Shown here piece by piece: positions 16,617 through 24,156 of a stretch of 64,000 nt of DNA. The stretch comes from Breoghania sp963678585. GTDB lineage: Bacteria > Pseudomonadota > Alphaproteobacteria > Rhizobiales > Stappiaceae. The stretch is from NCBI GenBank assembly GCA_963678585.2, contig CAXXGA010000002.1:1240001-1304000 (forward strand), in the 5' to 3' direction. The position numbers were made by a program, and so were the translations under genes. Position 1 is the stretch's first letter. Each line of letters begins with the position of its first letter. The notes beneath the pieces were generated by a model. The model ran no database searches. It saw only the letters and a list, made by a program, of their open reading frames with translations, and was not told the DNA's origin.

Positions 16617-17171
16617 ATGAAACGCATGTCCGCGATCCGCCAAGGGATTTTCACTCCCCTGCTGTTGGCCGGACTGGCCTGCTCTGGCGCAAATCTCGCC
16701 ACGGGGCCTGTTGCTGCACAGGCGAACGAAGAGCCGAACTCTCAAACCGTGTCACCGCCCGCAACTCAGGAGAGTGACGTGGCCACCTATTGCCGAAACA
16801 CCGCAGACGCCGCTGCCGAGGCACGTATTGCATGGCAGACCTGGAAGCTGCTCGCCCTTCAGGACAGCCTCAAGCTGCAACTTGAGGCGCTTGAGGAAAA
16901 GCGCGCTCGGTTCGAGGAATGGGTCGAACGCCGCAACAAGATCCTCTCAGCGGTCGAAGATCATGTGGTTTCCATCTACAGCCGCATGCGTCCGGATGCT
17001 GCTGCAAGCCAGCTTGCGACGCTGGACGAAGACATCGCCGTCGGCGTGCTGTCGAAACTCAAGCCGCGCGCGGCCAGCGCCATTCTCAACGAAATGGATC
17101 CGGCCCGCGGCGCGCAGCTTGCGCAGAGCATTTCCGACCTGTCCAGCAATGGCGTTGGGGAAGGTTCGTGA
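16617..17171 (+). CDS. motE: Periplasmic chaperone MotE (MgtE N-like domain)
   Basis: This 184-residue protein corresponds in place and architecture to rhizobial MotE, the periplasmic chaperone specific for MotC. The N-terminal signal segment is FTPLLLAGLACSGANLATG. A central coiled coil follows (LALQDSLKLQLEALEEKRARFEEWVERRN), then the conserved helical repeat region VSIYSRMRPDAAASQLATLDEDIAVGVLSKLKPR..., characteristic of the MotE/MgtE-N family. It lies between flgI and flgH, as in Sinorhizobium. The start at 16617 follows AAGGGACGG. The stop overlaps the flgH start (GTGATG). Confidence 0.88.
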   Translation: MKRMSAIRQGIFTPLLLAGLACSGANLATGPVAAQANEEPNSQTVSPPATQESDVATYCRNTADAAAEARIAWQTWKLLALQDSLKLQLEALEEKRARFEEWVERRNKILSAVEDHVVSIYSRMRPDAAASQLATLDEDIAVGVLSKLKPRAASAILNEMDPARGAQLAQSISDLSSNGVGEGS

Positions 17172-17872
17172 TGCGTAAAACCGCTGTCGTCGTGTTCTGC
17201 GCCGTGTTGAGCGGCTGCGCCGGACAATTGAAGGACGTGGGGCGCGAACCTTCCATGTCCGCGGTCGGGCAGGGGCTGAGCCCCACACGCACCGCAATCC
17301 CGGTCGAGACGTTCGGCCCTTCGCCGCGCGCGGAATACAACTCTCTTTGGAGCGAGGACCGCACCGATTTCTTCCGCGATCCGCGGGCCAAGAAGGTGGG
17401 AGACGTGCTCACGGTCAAGATCGCCATTCAGGACAAGGCGGTGCTGGATAATACCTCCGACCGCTCTAAGACATCTTCGACCGATCTATCCCTTGGTGGA
17501 GACTACTCGTTTTCCTCAAGTTCCGGTGGCGGCAGCGCTTCCGGCGGAACCTCCAGCGGGTCGGTGGCAAGCGGCGCTGGCTCAATCGACCGGTCTGAGG
17601 AAATTCGTCTGAAGGTCGCCGCTGTCGTAACCGAGCGTTTGCCCAATGGAAACCTCCTGATCTCCGGCTCGCAGGAGGTGCGCGTCAACTACGAACTGCG
17701 CCTGTTGAATGTGGCCGGGATCGTGCGACCGCGCGATATCGCCGGCGACAATACGATCGACTACGACAAGATCGCGGAAGCCCGCATATCCTACGGCGGC
17801 CGCGGGCGGATCACTGAAGTCCAGCAGCCGGGCTGGGGCCAGCAGATCTACGACATCGTCAACCCGTTCTAG
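17171..17872 (+). CDS. flgH: Flagellar L-ring protein FlgH (lipoprotein)
   Basis: This 233-residue outer-membrane L-ring subunit has lipobox LSGC within the first 20 residues (VVVFCAVLSGCAG). FlgH signatures are SLWSEDRTDFFRDPRAKKVGDVLTVKI early, and NGNLLISGSQEVRVNYELR and IVRPRDIAGDNTI followed by ARISYGGRG in the C-terminal half. A Ser/Gly-rich stretch (about residues 110-140) is longer than usual but in frame. The start overlaps the motE stop; a longer upstream frame from 16919 is rejected. Confidence 0.95.
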   Translation: MRKTAVVVFCAVLSGCAGQLKDVGREPSMSAVGQGLSPTRTAIPVETFGPSPRAEYNSLWSEDRTDFFRDPRAKKVGDVLTVKIAIQDKAVLDNTSDRSKTSSTDLSLGGDYSFSSSSGGGSASGGTSSGSVASGAGSIDRSEEIRLKVAAVVTERLPNGNLLISGSQEVRVNYELRLLNVAGIVRPRDIAGDNTIDYDKIAEARISYGGRGRITEVQQPGWGQQIYDIVNPF

Positions 17873-17885
17873 GAGCCCGGCTGTC

Positions 17886-18395
17886 ATGTCTGACACATCC
17901 CTTGTGCCGCTCTCATCCGCGGTTCGCGAACGACCCAGACGCAGCCCCGCTATTGTCAGCTTCATATTGCTGACAATGCTCGCGGCCGGGTTAGGGACGG
18001 TCTTTGGCGCGCAGATGGTCAACACCGTTCGCCAGAGCGTAACCCGCGATGCTTCCGATAACGCCGCCGCCACGAGCCAGTTCAGGCCGGTCTATGTATC
18101 CAGCGACCGTTTACGCACATTGATGCCCATGGTGACCAACCTGGCGGCTCCGCGCTCAACTTGGATCCGGTTGCAAGCCTCAGTCATTCTGGCCGAGGAC
18201 GTGGCCGACGAGGCCCGCATCCTCGTGAGCCGGATCGAACAGGACACGCTGGCTTATCTGCGCACGCTCAAGCTTTCGCAGATCGAGGGCGCCGCCGGTC
18301 TGCAGCACCTCAGGGAAGACCTGAACGAACGGGCGAAGATCCGCTCTGACGGCAAGGTGCTCGAAGTCGTTCTTGAATCTCTGGTGATCCAATGA
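17886..18395 (+). CDS. fliL: Flagellar basal body-associated protein FliL
   Basis: This 169-residue inner-membrane protein has a single N-terminal transmembrane helix (PAIVSFILLTMLAAGLGTVFG) and a periplasmic stomatin-like domain that supports stator function. It resembles rhizobial FliL, ending with the family pattern LREDLNERAKIRSDGKVLEVVLESLVIQ. The ATG at 17886 lies 13 nt after flgH. The stop overlaps the fliP start by ATGA. A second, more divergent protein with a FliL-like layout is encoded at 37318-37773. Confidence 0.88.
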   Translation: MSDTSLVPLSSAVRERPRRSPAIVSFILLTMLAAGLGTVFGAQMVNTVRQSVTRDASDNAAATSQFRPVYVSSDRLRTLMPMVTNLAAPRSTWIRLQASVILAEDVADEARILVSRIEQDTLAYLRTLKLSQIEGAAGLQHLREDLNERAKIRSDGKVLEVVLESLVIQ

Positions 18396-19135
18396 AGCGT
18401 ATCCTGCTTGCAGGCGTGATCCTGACCCTCGGCGCGACAGCCGCTGCCGCGCAGGTGCCCGATCTTTCCAGTCTGATCCCGGATGGAGACGGCAGCGCCG
18501 CGGGACGCATCGTCCAGCTTGTCGCCCTGATGACGGTGCTCTCCGTTGCACCGGGCATTCTGATCATGGTGACGAGCTTCACCCGTTTTGCCGTGGCCTT
18601 GTCATTCCTGCGTTCAGGTCTGGGGCTCCAGACGACGCCTGCCAACCTCATCCTGATCTCATTGGCACTCTTCATGACGTTCTATGTCATGGCCCCGACC
18701 TTTGATCGGGCATGGACCGACGGCGTGCAGCCCCTTATGCAGAACGAGATCACGGAAGAGGAAGCCTATACGCGCATCACCGAGCCCTTCAGGGCCTTCA
18801 TGCTCACGCAGGTGCGTGAAACCGATCTGGTGCTGTTCGACGATCTGGCGGCCAACCGCGTCACCGATGCGCCTGCCGCAAGCCCGGAGGAGGTGGAATT
18901 GCGCGTTCTCATCCCGGCCTTCATGATTTCGGAGCTGAGGCGTGGTTTCGAGATCGGCTTTCTGGTGGTTCTGCCTTTCCTGGTGATCGACATGATCGTT
19001 GCGACGATTACCATGTCGATGGGCATGATGATGCTGCCGCCGACGGTGATTTCGTTGCCGTTCAAGGCGCTGTTCTTCATCCTGATCGACGGCTGGAACC
19101 TGCTTGTCGGCAATCTTGTGAGATCGTTTTTCTGA
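18392..19135 (+). CDS. fliP: Flagellar type III export gate protein FliP
   Basis: This 247-residue core export-gate subunit has a signal peptide (residues about 1-21) and four transmembrane helices. Family signatures are SVAPGILIMVTSFTRFAVALSFLRSGLG and RRGFEIGFLVVLPFLVIDMIVATITMSMGMMMLPP, and the C-terminal LFFILIDGWNLLVGNLVRSF. FliP forms the gate with FliQ and FliR, which are encoded 13-16 kb away in this window. It is the last gene of the flgB unit; the flagellin gene with its own leader follows. Confidence 0.96.
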   Translation: MKRILLAGVILTLGATAAAAQVPDLSSLIPDGDGSAAGRIVQLVALMTVLSVAPGILIMVTSFTRFAVALSFLRSGLGLQTTPANLILISLALFMTFYVMAPTFDRAWTDGVQPLMQNEITEEEAYTRITEPFRAFMLTQVRETDLVLFDDLAANRVTDAPAASPEEVELRVLIPAFMISELRRGFEIGFLVVLPFLVIDMIVATITMSMGMMMLPPTVISLPFKALFFILIDGWNLLVGNLVRSFF

Positions 19136-19152
19136 GCGCACAAGCTTCACGC
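19136..19152 (+). promoter_or_regulatory. Shared flagellar promoter motif (flagellin)
   Basis: GCGCACAAGCTTCACGC begins right at the fliP stop and contains the CAAGCTT core shared by other flagellar units. It lies 141 nt before the flagellin ATG, about 90 nt more than in most other units. That surplus is roughly filled by the structured leader at 19179-19251. Confidence 0.48.
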
Positions 19153-19178
19153 AAGATGAGCGTGTGAGGCTTCTCATC

Positions 19179-19251
19179 ACGACAGGTTGGACCGCAAACC
19201 AACCAAGGTCTGAAGGCATGATGCCGTCCTGTCGTACCGGTGAAAATCCGG
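19179..19251 (+). ncRNA. Structured 5' leader of the flagellin mRNA
   Basis: ACGACAGG (19179-19186) pairs perfectly with CCTGTCGT (19228-19235). The closed region holds two small hairpins: TTGG/CCAA (19187-19190 with 19199-19202) and GGCA/TGCC (19215-19218 with 19222-19225). A further hairpin CCGG/CCGG with loop TGAAAAT follows (19237-19251), leaving about 40 nt to the start codon. Together they form a compact multi-branch fold in the untranslated leader. FlbT, encoded in this window, is known in Caulobacter to act on the 5' leader of flagellin mRNA, so this is a natural candidate target; that link is inference. Confidence 0.55.
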
Positions 19252-19292
19252 AATGTCCCATCCAAATACGTTAGCTTTGAAAGGGACATGAT

Positions 19293-20201
19293 ATGGCTAG
19301 CTTGATGACCAACGCTTCTGCAATGACTGCTCTGCAGACGCTGAATACCACCAACAAGTCTCTTGCTGAGACCCAGAGCCGTATTGCCACCGGTTATCGC
19401 GTTGCGACGGCCGAAGACAATGCCGCTTACTGGTCGATCGCCACGACCATGCGTTCCGACAACATGGCTCTGTCCGCCGTGGAAGATGCTCTCGGCCTTG
19501 GCGCCGCGACGCTTGACACGATGTACACCGCCATGGACAGCACCGTCGATATCGTGAACGATATCAAGGCGAAGCTGGTCGCCGCGCAGGATCCGGGTGT
19601 GGATCGCGCCAAGATCCAGGAAGAGATTGGTGCGCTTCAGGACAACCTTGCGTCCATCGCAAGCTCCGCGGTCTTCAACAACGAGAACTGGCTGTCGGTC
19701 GACTCCAATGCCACGAGCTACAACCCAGCTAAGGATATCGTTGCTTCGTTCAGCCGTACTGGCGGTGCGATCACGATCGAAAAGATCACGGTCGATATCG
19801 ACAGTATCAAGCTGTATGACGCCAACGGCGCTGCCGGTATTCTCGACTCCGCCCAGACCAACGGTAACGCCGTTGCCTCCATCGACATCTCTGCACTGAC
19901 CGCCTCGGCCGCCGATATGACGACCCTGACCGGCATGCTGGAAGATGTTGACGAGGCTCTGGGCGAGATCACCGATGCCGCCACTCAGCTCGGCGCTGCC
20001 AAGAGCCGTGTGGAAATCCAGCGCGACTTCGTCTCCGCTCTGACGGACGCTCTGGACCGTGGTATCGGCCAGCTGGTCGATGCGGACATGAACGAGGAAT
20101 CGACCCGCCTTCAGGCGCTCCAGGTGCAGCAGCAGCTGGGCATCCAGGCTCTGTCGATTGCGAACTCGTCCAGCCAGAACATCCTCTCGCTGTTCCGCTA
20201 G
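19293..20201 (+). CDS. Flagellin
   Basis: This 302-residue filament subunit is the only flagellin gene in the window. It opens MASLMTNASAMTALQTLNTTNKSLAETQSRIATGYRVATAEDNAAYWSIA..., typical of rhizobial flagellins (D0/D1 helices). It closes with SRVEIQRDFVSALTDALDRGIGQLVDADMNEESTRLQALQVQQQLGIQALSIANSSSQNILSLFR, in which the D0 helix is intact. The variable central domain is short (about residues 140-230), so the exposed D2/D3 part is small. AAAGGGAC precedes the ATG. It is monocistronic, between a structured leader and a strong terminator, and is presumably controlled by FlaF, FlbT and FtcR. Confidence 0.97.
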   Translation: MASLMTNASAMTALQTLNTTNKSLAETQSRIATGYRVATAEDNAAYWSIATTMRSDNMALSAVEDALGLGAATLDTMYTAMDSTVDIVNDIKAKLVAAQDPGVDRAKIQEEIGALQDNLASIASSAVFNNENWLSVDSNATSYNPAKDIVASFSRTGGAITIEKITVDIDSIKLYDANGAAGILDSAQTNGNAVASIDISALTASAADMTTLTGMLEDVDEALGEITDAATQLGAAKSRVEIQRDFVSALTDALDRGIGQLVDADMNEESTRLQALQVQQQLGIQALSIANSSSQNILSLFR

Positions 20202-20232
20202 GATCAGCCTGAGTTTTCTCGGCCATGAGCTT

Positions 20233-20265
20233 GAGCCGCGCCCCGCAACGGGCGCGGCTCTTTTT
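20233..20265 (+). terminator. Rho-independent terminator of flagellin gene
   Basis: A perfect 11-bp stem (GAGCCGCGCCC at 20233-20243 with GGGCGCGGCTC at 20250-20260) is followed by TTTTT. It lies 31 nt after the flagellin stop codon and is the cleanest terminator in the regulon. Confidence 0.92.
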
Positions 20266-20306
20266 GTTTCCCTCATCGGGATCCGCAAGCTGCAAGGCGC
20301 AATGTC

Positions 20307-20319
20307 CGCGCAAGCTTGG
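20307..20319 (+). promoter_or_regulatory. Shared flagellar promoter motif (fliF unit)
   Basis: CGCGCAAGCTTGG lies 50 nt before the fliF start. The identical 13 bases occur 44 nt before flgE (27414-27426). The motif follows the flagellin terminator, consistent with a separate promoter for the fliF-motB-motC-fliK unit. Confidence 0.5.
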
Positions 20320-20369
20320 CGTCTCATAGTCACTGCAACGAATTATCCGATCATCAATAGGGGTGCTCG

Positions 20370-22022
20370 ATGCCAGGTCGCGAACATGCTGAGAAGCTAT
20401 GGGCCAACTTGCTTGAATTGGGTCCGAGAAGGCTTGTCGCCCTCGCATTGATCGGGTTGGCGACGATGATGACTGTCGGTTTCGGCGCCTACTATCTGAG
20501 CCGGCCAGAGATGGTCACGCTCTACAAGGGGCTGGAAGGCGAAGATATCAGCCGCATCGGCGCAGCCCTGCAGGACGCCGGCATTTCCTACGACGTCAAT
20601 GCTGAGGGCGACGCCGTCTTCGTCAATCATTCCGCGACTGGGCGAGCGCGGATGCTGTTGGCCGAACGTGGTCTGCCGCGCGGAGCCGGGTCGGGTTACG
20701 AGCTTTTCGATCAGCTCGGCTCTCTCGGCCTCACCTCGTTCATGCAGGAAATTACCCGCGTGCGGGCGCTTGAAGGCGAAATCGCGCGCACCATCCAGCT
20801 GATGTCGGGCGTGCGCGCCGCGCGGGTTCATATCGTGATGCCTGAAAAGGGCTCCTTCCGCCGTGACCAGCAACCCCCATCGGCTTCGGTGGTGATCCGT
20901 GCAGACTCGCCCGATGACGTCCAGACAGCCGAAGCCATCCGTCATCTGGTTGCAGCCGCTGTCCCCGGCATGACCGCCGAGAAGGTCACGGTGCTGGATA
21001 CCCGCGGCAAGATGCTGGCGAGTGGCAAGGATCCCGCAAATGCGTCCATCGGCCTTAAGACGTCGTTGCAGGACGCCGTAAATTCCCGCATCCAGGACAC
21101 TATCCGCACCACGCTGACGCCCTACCTCGGGCTCGACAATTTCCAGGTCAGCGTTGCCGCGACGCTGAACACCGACCGTCGCCGCACCAACGAAGTGATC
21201 TACGATCCGGATTCCCGGACCGAACGCTCGGTTCGCACGATCCGCGAGGAGGAAAGCGCGAGCAACGCCAGCACCCAGACGCCTACGACGGTAGAACAGA
21301 ACCTGCCCACCGAAAATGTCGATGCAAACGGTGCCGAACGGTCTGCGGAAGAAACGGCGCGGCGCGAGGAAACCGTCAACTACGAGATTTCCTCCAAGAC
21401 CGTCGAGACCTCGCAGGACGGCTATCGCGTCGATCGTCTGTCCATCGCGGTCCTTGTCGACCGCACCCGTCTGATGGCCTCTCTTGGCCCGGATGCGGAT
21501 GAAAATTCCGCCCGCATGCAGCTTGCCGATATCAAGGAAATCGTGTCCTCGGCAGCAGGCGTCAACGATGAGCGCGGCGATACGGTCACCGTGTCCATGG
21601 TGTCATTCGTCGACAATGCGGGTGAGATTGCCCCCGTGCCGCCGCTGTCGATTGCCGAACTCTTCATGCGCCAGTCGGGGAACGTCATCAATGCGCTGAC
21701 GATCCTGATCGTTGCCGGAATGTTGGTCTGGTTCGGCCTCCGCCCCGCGCTTGCCGCCCTGGTTCCGGCCAAGGTGCCCACGCTTGAGGTCTCCGAATAC
21801 GAGGCGCTGGGCGAGCCGGATGCACCGGTTGCGGCGCTTGAAGGGCCGGATGGCGAGACCCTGAAGCTCAACCCGCCGGATCACTCGCTGCTCATTCAGG
21901 ATCTGACACAGAAGATCAACCAATCGCCGCTTAAGAAGCTCGAACCCTTGCTTGATCTCGACGAGGAACAGGCCGCCGCAATTCTGAAGCAGTGGATGTA
22001 TGAGACGGAGGGTGCGCTGTGA
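20370..22022 (+). CDS. fliF: Flagellar MS-ring protein FliF
   Basis: This 550-residue MS-ring subunit lies in the inner membrane. The first transmembrane helix is at about residues 20-43 (RLVALALIGLATMMTVGFGAYYL), followed by the YscJ/FliF domain (SYDVNAEGDAVFVNHSATGRARMLLAERGLPRG) with RVHIVMPEKGSF, then the second domain. The C-terminal helix is at about 440-460 (VINALTILIVAGMLVWFGLRP). The cytoplasmic tail that binds FliG ends PLLDLDEEQAAAILKQWMYE. The start at 20370 matches family N-termini. The gene overlaps the next start by four bases. Confidence 0.95.
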   Translation: MPGREHAEKLWANLLELGPRRLVALALIGLATMMTVGFGAYYLSRPEMVTLYKGLEGEDISRIGAALQDAGISYDVNAEGDAVFVNHSATGRARMLLAERGLPRGAGSGYELFDQLGSLGLTSFMQEITRVRALEGEIARTIQLMSGVRAARVHIVMPEKGSFRRDQQPPSASVVIRADSPDDVQTAEAIRHLVAAAVPGMTAEKVTVLDTRGKMLASGKDPANASIGLKTSLQDAVNSRIQDTIRTTLTPYLGLDNFQVSVAATLNTDRRRTNEVIYDPDSRTERSVRTIREEESASNASTQTPTTVEQNLPTENVDANGAERSAEETARREETVNYEISSKTVETSQDGYRVDRLSIAVLVDRTRLMASLGPDADENSARMQLADIKEIVSSAAGVNDERGDTVTVSMVSFVDNAGEIAPVPPLSIAELFMRQSGNVINALTILIVAGMLVWFGLRPALAALVPAKVPTLEVSEYEALGEPDAPVAALEGPDGETLKLNPPDHSLLIQDLTQKINQSPLKKLEPLLDLDEEQAAAILKQWMYETEGAL

Positions 22023-22657
22023 GCGGAGAAAACATAGCGGCCTTCCTGCCGGATCTTTCCGCGGCTGCTTTTGCACAGTTGCGCACCGAGGCCGCCAACC
22101 TGGATCCGATGGTGTCTCCGAGCGACGGCGTGGACAAGGAAACCCACGTTCGATTGCTGGAAGAAGAATTTGCTCGCGGCGAAGAGCACGGCCGCGCCGA
22201 GGCCGCCCGCGATTTCGAAGAAAAATTGCTGGCGGAAAAACACCGGCTCCACGAGGAGGCCGAAGCCGGACGCGTCCGGTTCGAAGAAGAACTCGGCGAG
22301 CGTCTCGCCTCCTCCATCGTCAAGGGGTTCGAGGATCTTGAGTTCAAGGTCACCGACGCCGTCTCCCACTTGTTGGCGCCGTTCCTCAACGAGGCGGCGA
22401 CGGCTCATGTCGTGGAAGCCTTTGCCCTGAACCTGAAGGATCTGCTCGGTTCCCATGACCGCACCAGCCTTGTGGTGAGGGGGCCGGAGAGCCTTCTTCG
22501 CAAGCTGGAAACATGCCTTGGAGAAGAGGGCGCGGGCATCAGGCTAGAGCCGGTCGACGGCCTCGAAATCTACGTTTCGATCAACGACACCACCATCGAG
22601 ACCCAGTTGGGCGCATGGTTGCGCCGGCTGGAAGATGCGCGGGAGGACAGGTCATGA
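22019..22657 (+). CDS. FliH-like flagellar export regulator
   Basis: This 212-residue cytoplasmic protein is overlapped by fliF at its start (GTG at 22019) and by motB at its end. An acidic, Glu/Arg-rich helical middle (EEEFARGEEHGRAEAARDFEEKLLAEKHRLHEEAEAG) leads to a C-terminal alpha/beta domain with LVVRGPESLLRKLETCL. This is the layout of FliH, the negative regulator of the FliI ATPase, and the position next to fliF fits, but sequence identity to enteric FliH is not evident by eye. No other FliH candidate exists in the window, while FliI is present at 46266. Confidence 0.65.
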   Translation: MSGENIAAFLPDLSAAAFAQLRTEAANLDPMVSPSDGVDKETHVRLLEEEFARGEEHGRAEAARDFEEKLLAEKHRLHEEAEAGRVRFEEELGERLASSIVKGFEDLEFKVTDAVSHLLAPFLNEAATAHVVEAFALNLKDLLGSHDRTSLVVRGPESLLRKLETCLGEEGAGIRLEPVDGLEIYVSINDTTIETQLGAWLRRLEDAREDRS

Positions 22658-24156
22658 CCCCGGACGGTCCGCAGGAACTCGTTATTGTCCGCCGTAGAAA
22701 CCCACTCTTTCAGGATCCGCCCAAGGGTGGCGTGTGGAAGATCGCCTATGCGGACTTCATGACCGCGATGATGGCCTTCTTCCTGGTGATGTGGCTGATC
22801 AACGTCACCGACGACGCCGTGAAGAAGGGTGTTGCGCAGTATTTCAATCCGGTCAATCTGGCTGCGACGTCGCCCAACCGGAAGGGGCTGAACGACCCCG
22901 AACAGAACGGAGTGACGAATGAAAACGGGCGGAACGAGCCACGGGGCGATGCGGGAACGCAGCGCAAGAAGCACGGCGTAAACGAAGCCCGTCGTTCCGA
23001 AGAAAAGACGCTGTCCGCGACCCCCGGCAAGGGCGAAAAGACCGACGTCAGCCTTGAGGCGCAGGCATCGGGCGTTGGAAAAGCGCCCGCGCGCGGGGGC
23101 GAATTCGCAGCAACCTATTCCGAAGATGCCCTGTTCTCCGATCCTTACGCGGTTCTGGACAAGCTTGCGAGCACGGTCCCGGGTCCGGTCACGGAGGAGA
23201 AGGGGTCTGGCAATGCGGGCTTTGGCGACAAGGCGGAGAAGGGCGCGCGCGGCGGCGACGCCTACCGCGATCCGTTCGATCCGCTCTATTGGCAGTTCAC
23301 GCCGCAAGGCGAATATGAGGGAGGAACCGACCATCCCCGTCAGGCGGCTGTCGTGGTCGCTGTCGAGAAGGACGATCTGGCGTCCGAAGCGGAAGCGGCA
23401 AAGCCCCTGCCGAAAGCCAAGCCGGTCGACGACGACGAGAAGAAGCAGGCTTCATCGCGTGATGTCCGTGTGATGGAGCGTACAGTGGACGGCTCCGGAG
23501 CCCTCAATGGCGTCTATGTTGTAAACAAGACTGCGCAGGCAAATACGCCCAAGACCGATGTCGAGGCCGGAACCGGGACGAATGCGAACCCCGCTGCGAA
23601 CCCCGCTGCGAACCCCGCTGCGAACCCCGCTGCGAAGCCCGCCGCGAGTGCCGTCGCCGCCAAGTCGCCTGAGACCGCATCCTCCGGTGCTGCGGAAACC
23701 GCGGAACGTCTTCGCAACCGTCTTGCGGCAATTTCCAGCGGGCCCATGCGCCATGTGGCGGCGCAGGTCGATGTCGAACAAAGCGACGAGGGCCTGCTCA
23801 TCAGCCTGACGGATGCCAGCGATTTCGGTATGTTTGCAATCGGTTCAGCCGAACCGCGCCCGCAACTGGTTCACCTGATGGAGGAAATCGGCAAGACGAT
23901 CTCCACCGCAAAGGGCGACATCATTATCCGCGGACATACGGACGCGCGCCCCTTCACCTCCGGCGCCTATGACAACTGGCGCCTGTCCACCGCCCGCGCG
24001 CACATCGCTTATTACATGCTGATGCGCGGCGGCCTCGACGGCAAGCGTGTGGAGCGTGTCGAAGGGTATGCAGACCGCGTTCTCAAAGTGCCCGCCGACC
24101 CCTACGCAGCGTCCAACCGGCGCATCGAGATCCTCCTGAGGGAGGTTCACTCATGA
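22654..24156 (+). CDS. motB: Flagellar motor stator protein MotB
   Basis: This 500-residue stator subunit is longer than enteric MotB (about 310). The single transmembrane helix is at about residues 33-50, with the proton-accepting Asp at D34 in YADFMTAMMAFFLVMWLIN. A very long low-complexity periplasmic linker (about 55-350), rich in charged residues, Ala and Pro and containing tandem NPAA repeats, leads to the OmpA-like peptidoglycan-binding domain (IIIRGHTDARPF, NWRLSTARA, VEGYADRVLKVP). The start at 22654 overlaps the preceding stop. Rhizobial MotB has a similar long linker and works with MotC, the next gene. Confidence 0.94.
   Translation: MTPDGPQELVIVRRRNPLFQDPPKGGVWKIAYADFMTAMMAFFLVMWLINVTDDAVKKGVAQYFNPVNLAATSPNRKGLNDPEQNGVTNENGRNEPRGDAGTQRKKHGVNEARRSEEKTLSATPGKGEKTDVSLEAQASGVGKAPARGGEFAATYSEDALFSDPYAVLDKLASTVPGPVTEEKGSGNAGFGDKAEKGARGGDAYRDPFDPLYWQFTPQGEYEGGTDHPRQAAVVVAVEKDDLASEAEAAKPLPKAKPVDDDEKKQASSRDVRVMERTVDGSGALNGVYVVNKTAQANTPKTDVEAGTGTNANPAANPAANPAANPAAKPAASAVAAKSPETASSGAAETAERLRNRLAAISSGPMRHVAAQVDVEQSDEGLLISLTDASDFGMFAIGSAEPRPQLVHLMEEIGKTISTAKGDIIIRGHTDARPFTSGAYDNWRLSTARAHIAYYMLMRGGLDGKRVERVEGYADRVLKVPADPYAASNRRIEILLREVHS
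23586..23645 (+). repeat. 12-bp tandem repeat inside motB
   Basis: Four exact copies of GAACCCCGCTGC (23586-23633) and a fifth diverged copy (to 23645) encode NPAA repeats in the MotB periplasmic linker. The unit is a multiple of three, so changes in copy number keep the frame. Confidence 0.9.

Noticed and set aside
19142..19172. Imperfect hairpin after fliP (AAGC..CACGC / GCGTG..GCTT) as a terminator
   Set aside because: It has internal loops, no real T-run, and overlaps the flagellin promoter motif; it cannot be separated from that motif by sequence alone.
19237..19251. CCGGTGAAAATCCGG resembles part of a cobalamin riboswitch
   Set aside because: No B12 box or other conserved parts are present, and flagellin is not a known target; treated as a simple hairpin.
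23586..23645. Direct repeats considered as a CRISPR-like array
   Set aside because: The units are contiguous without spacers, in frame inside motB, and no cas genes are present.
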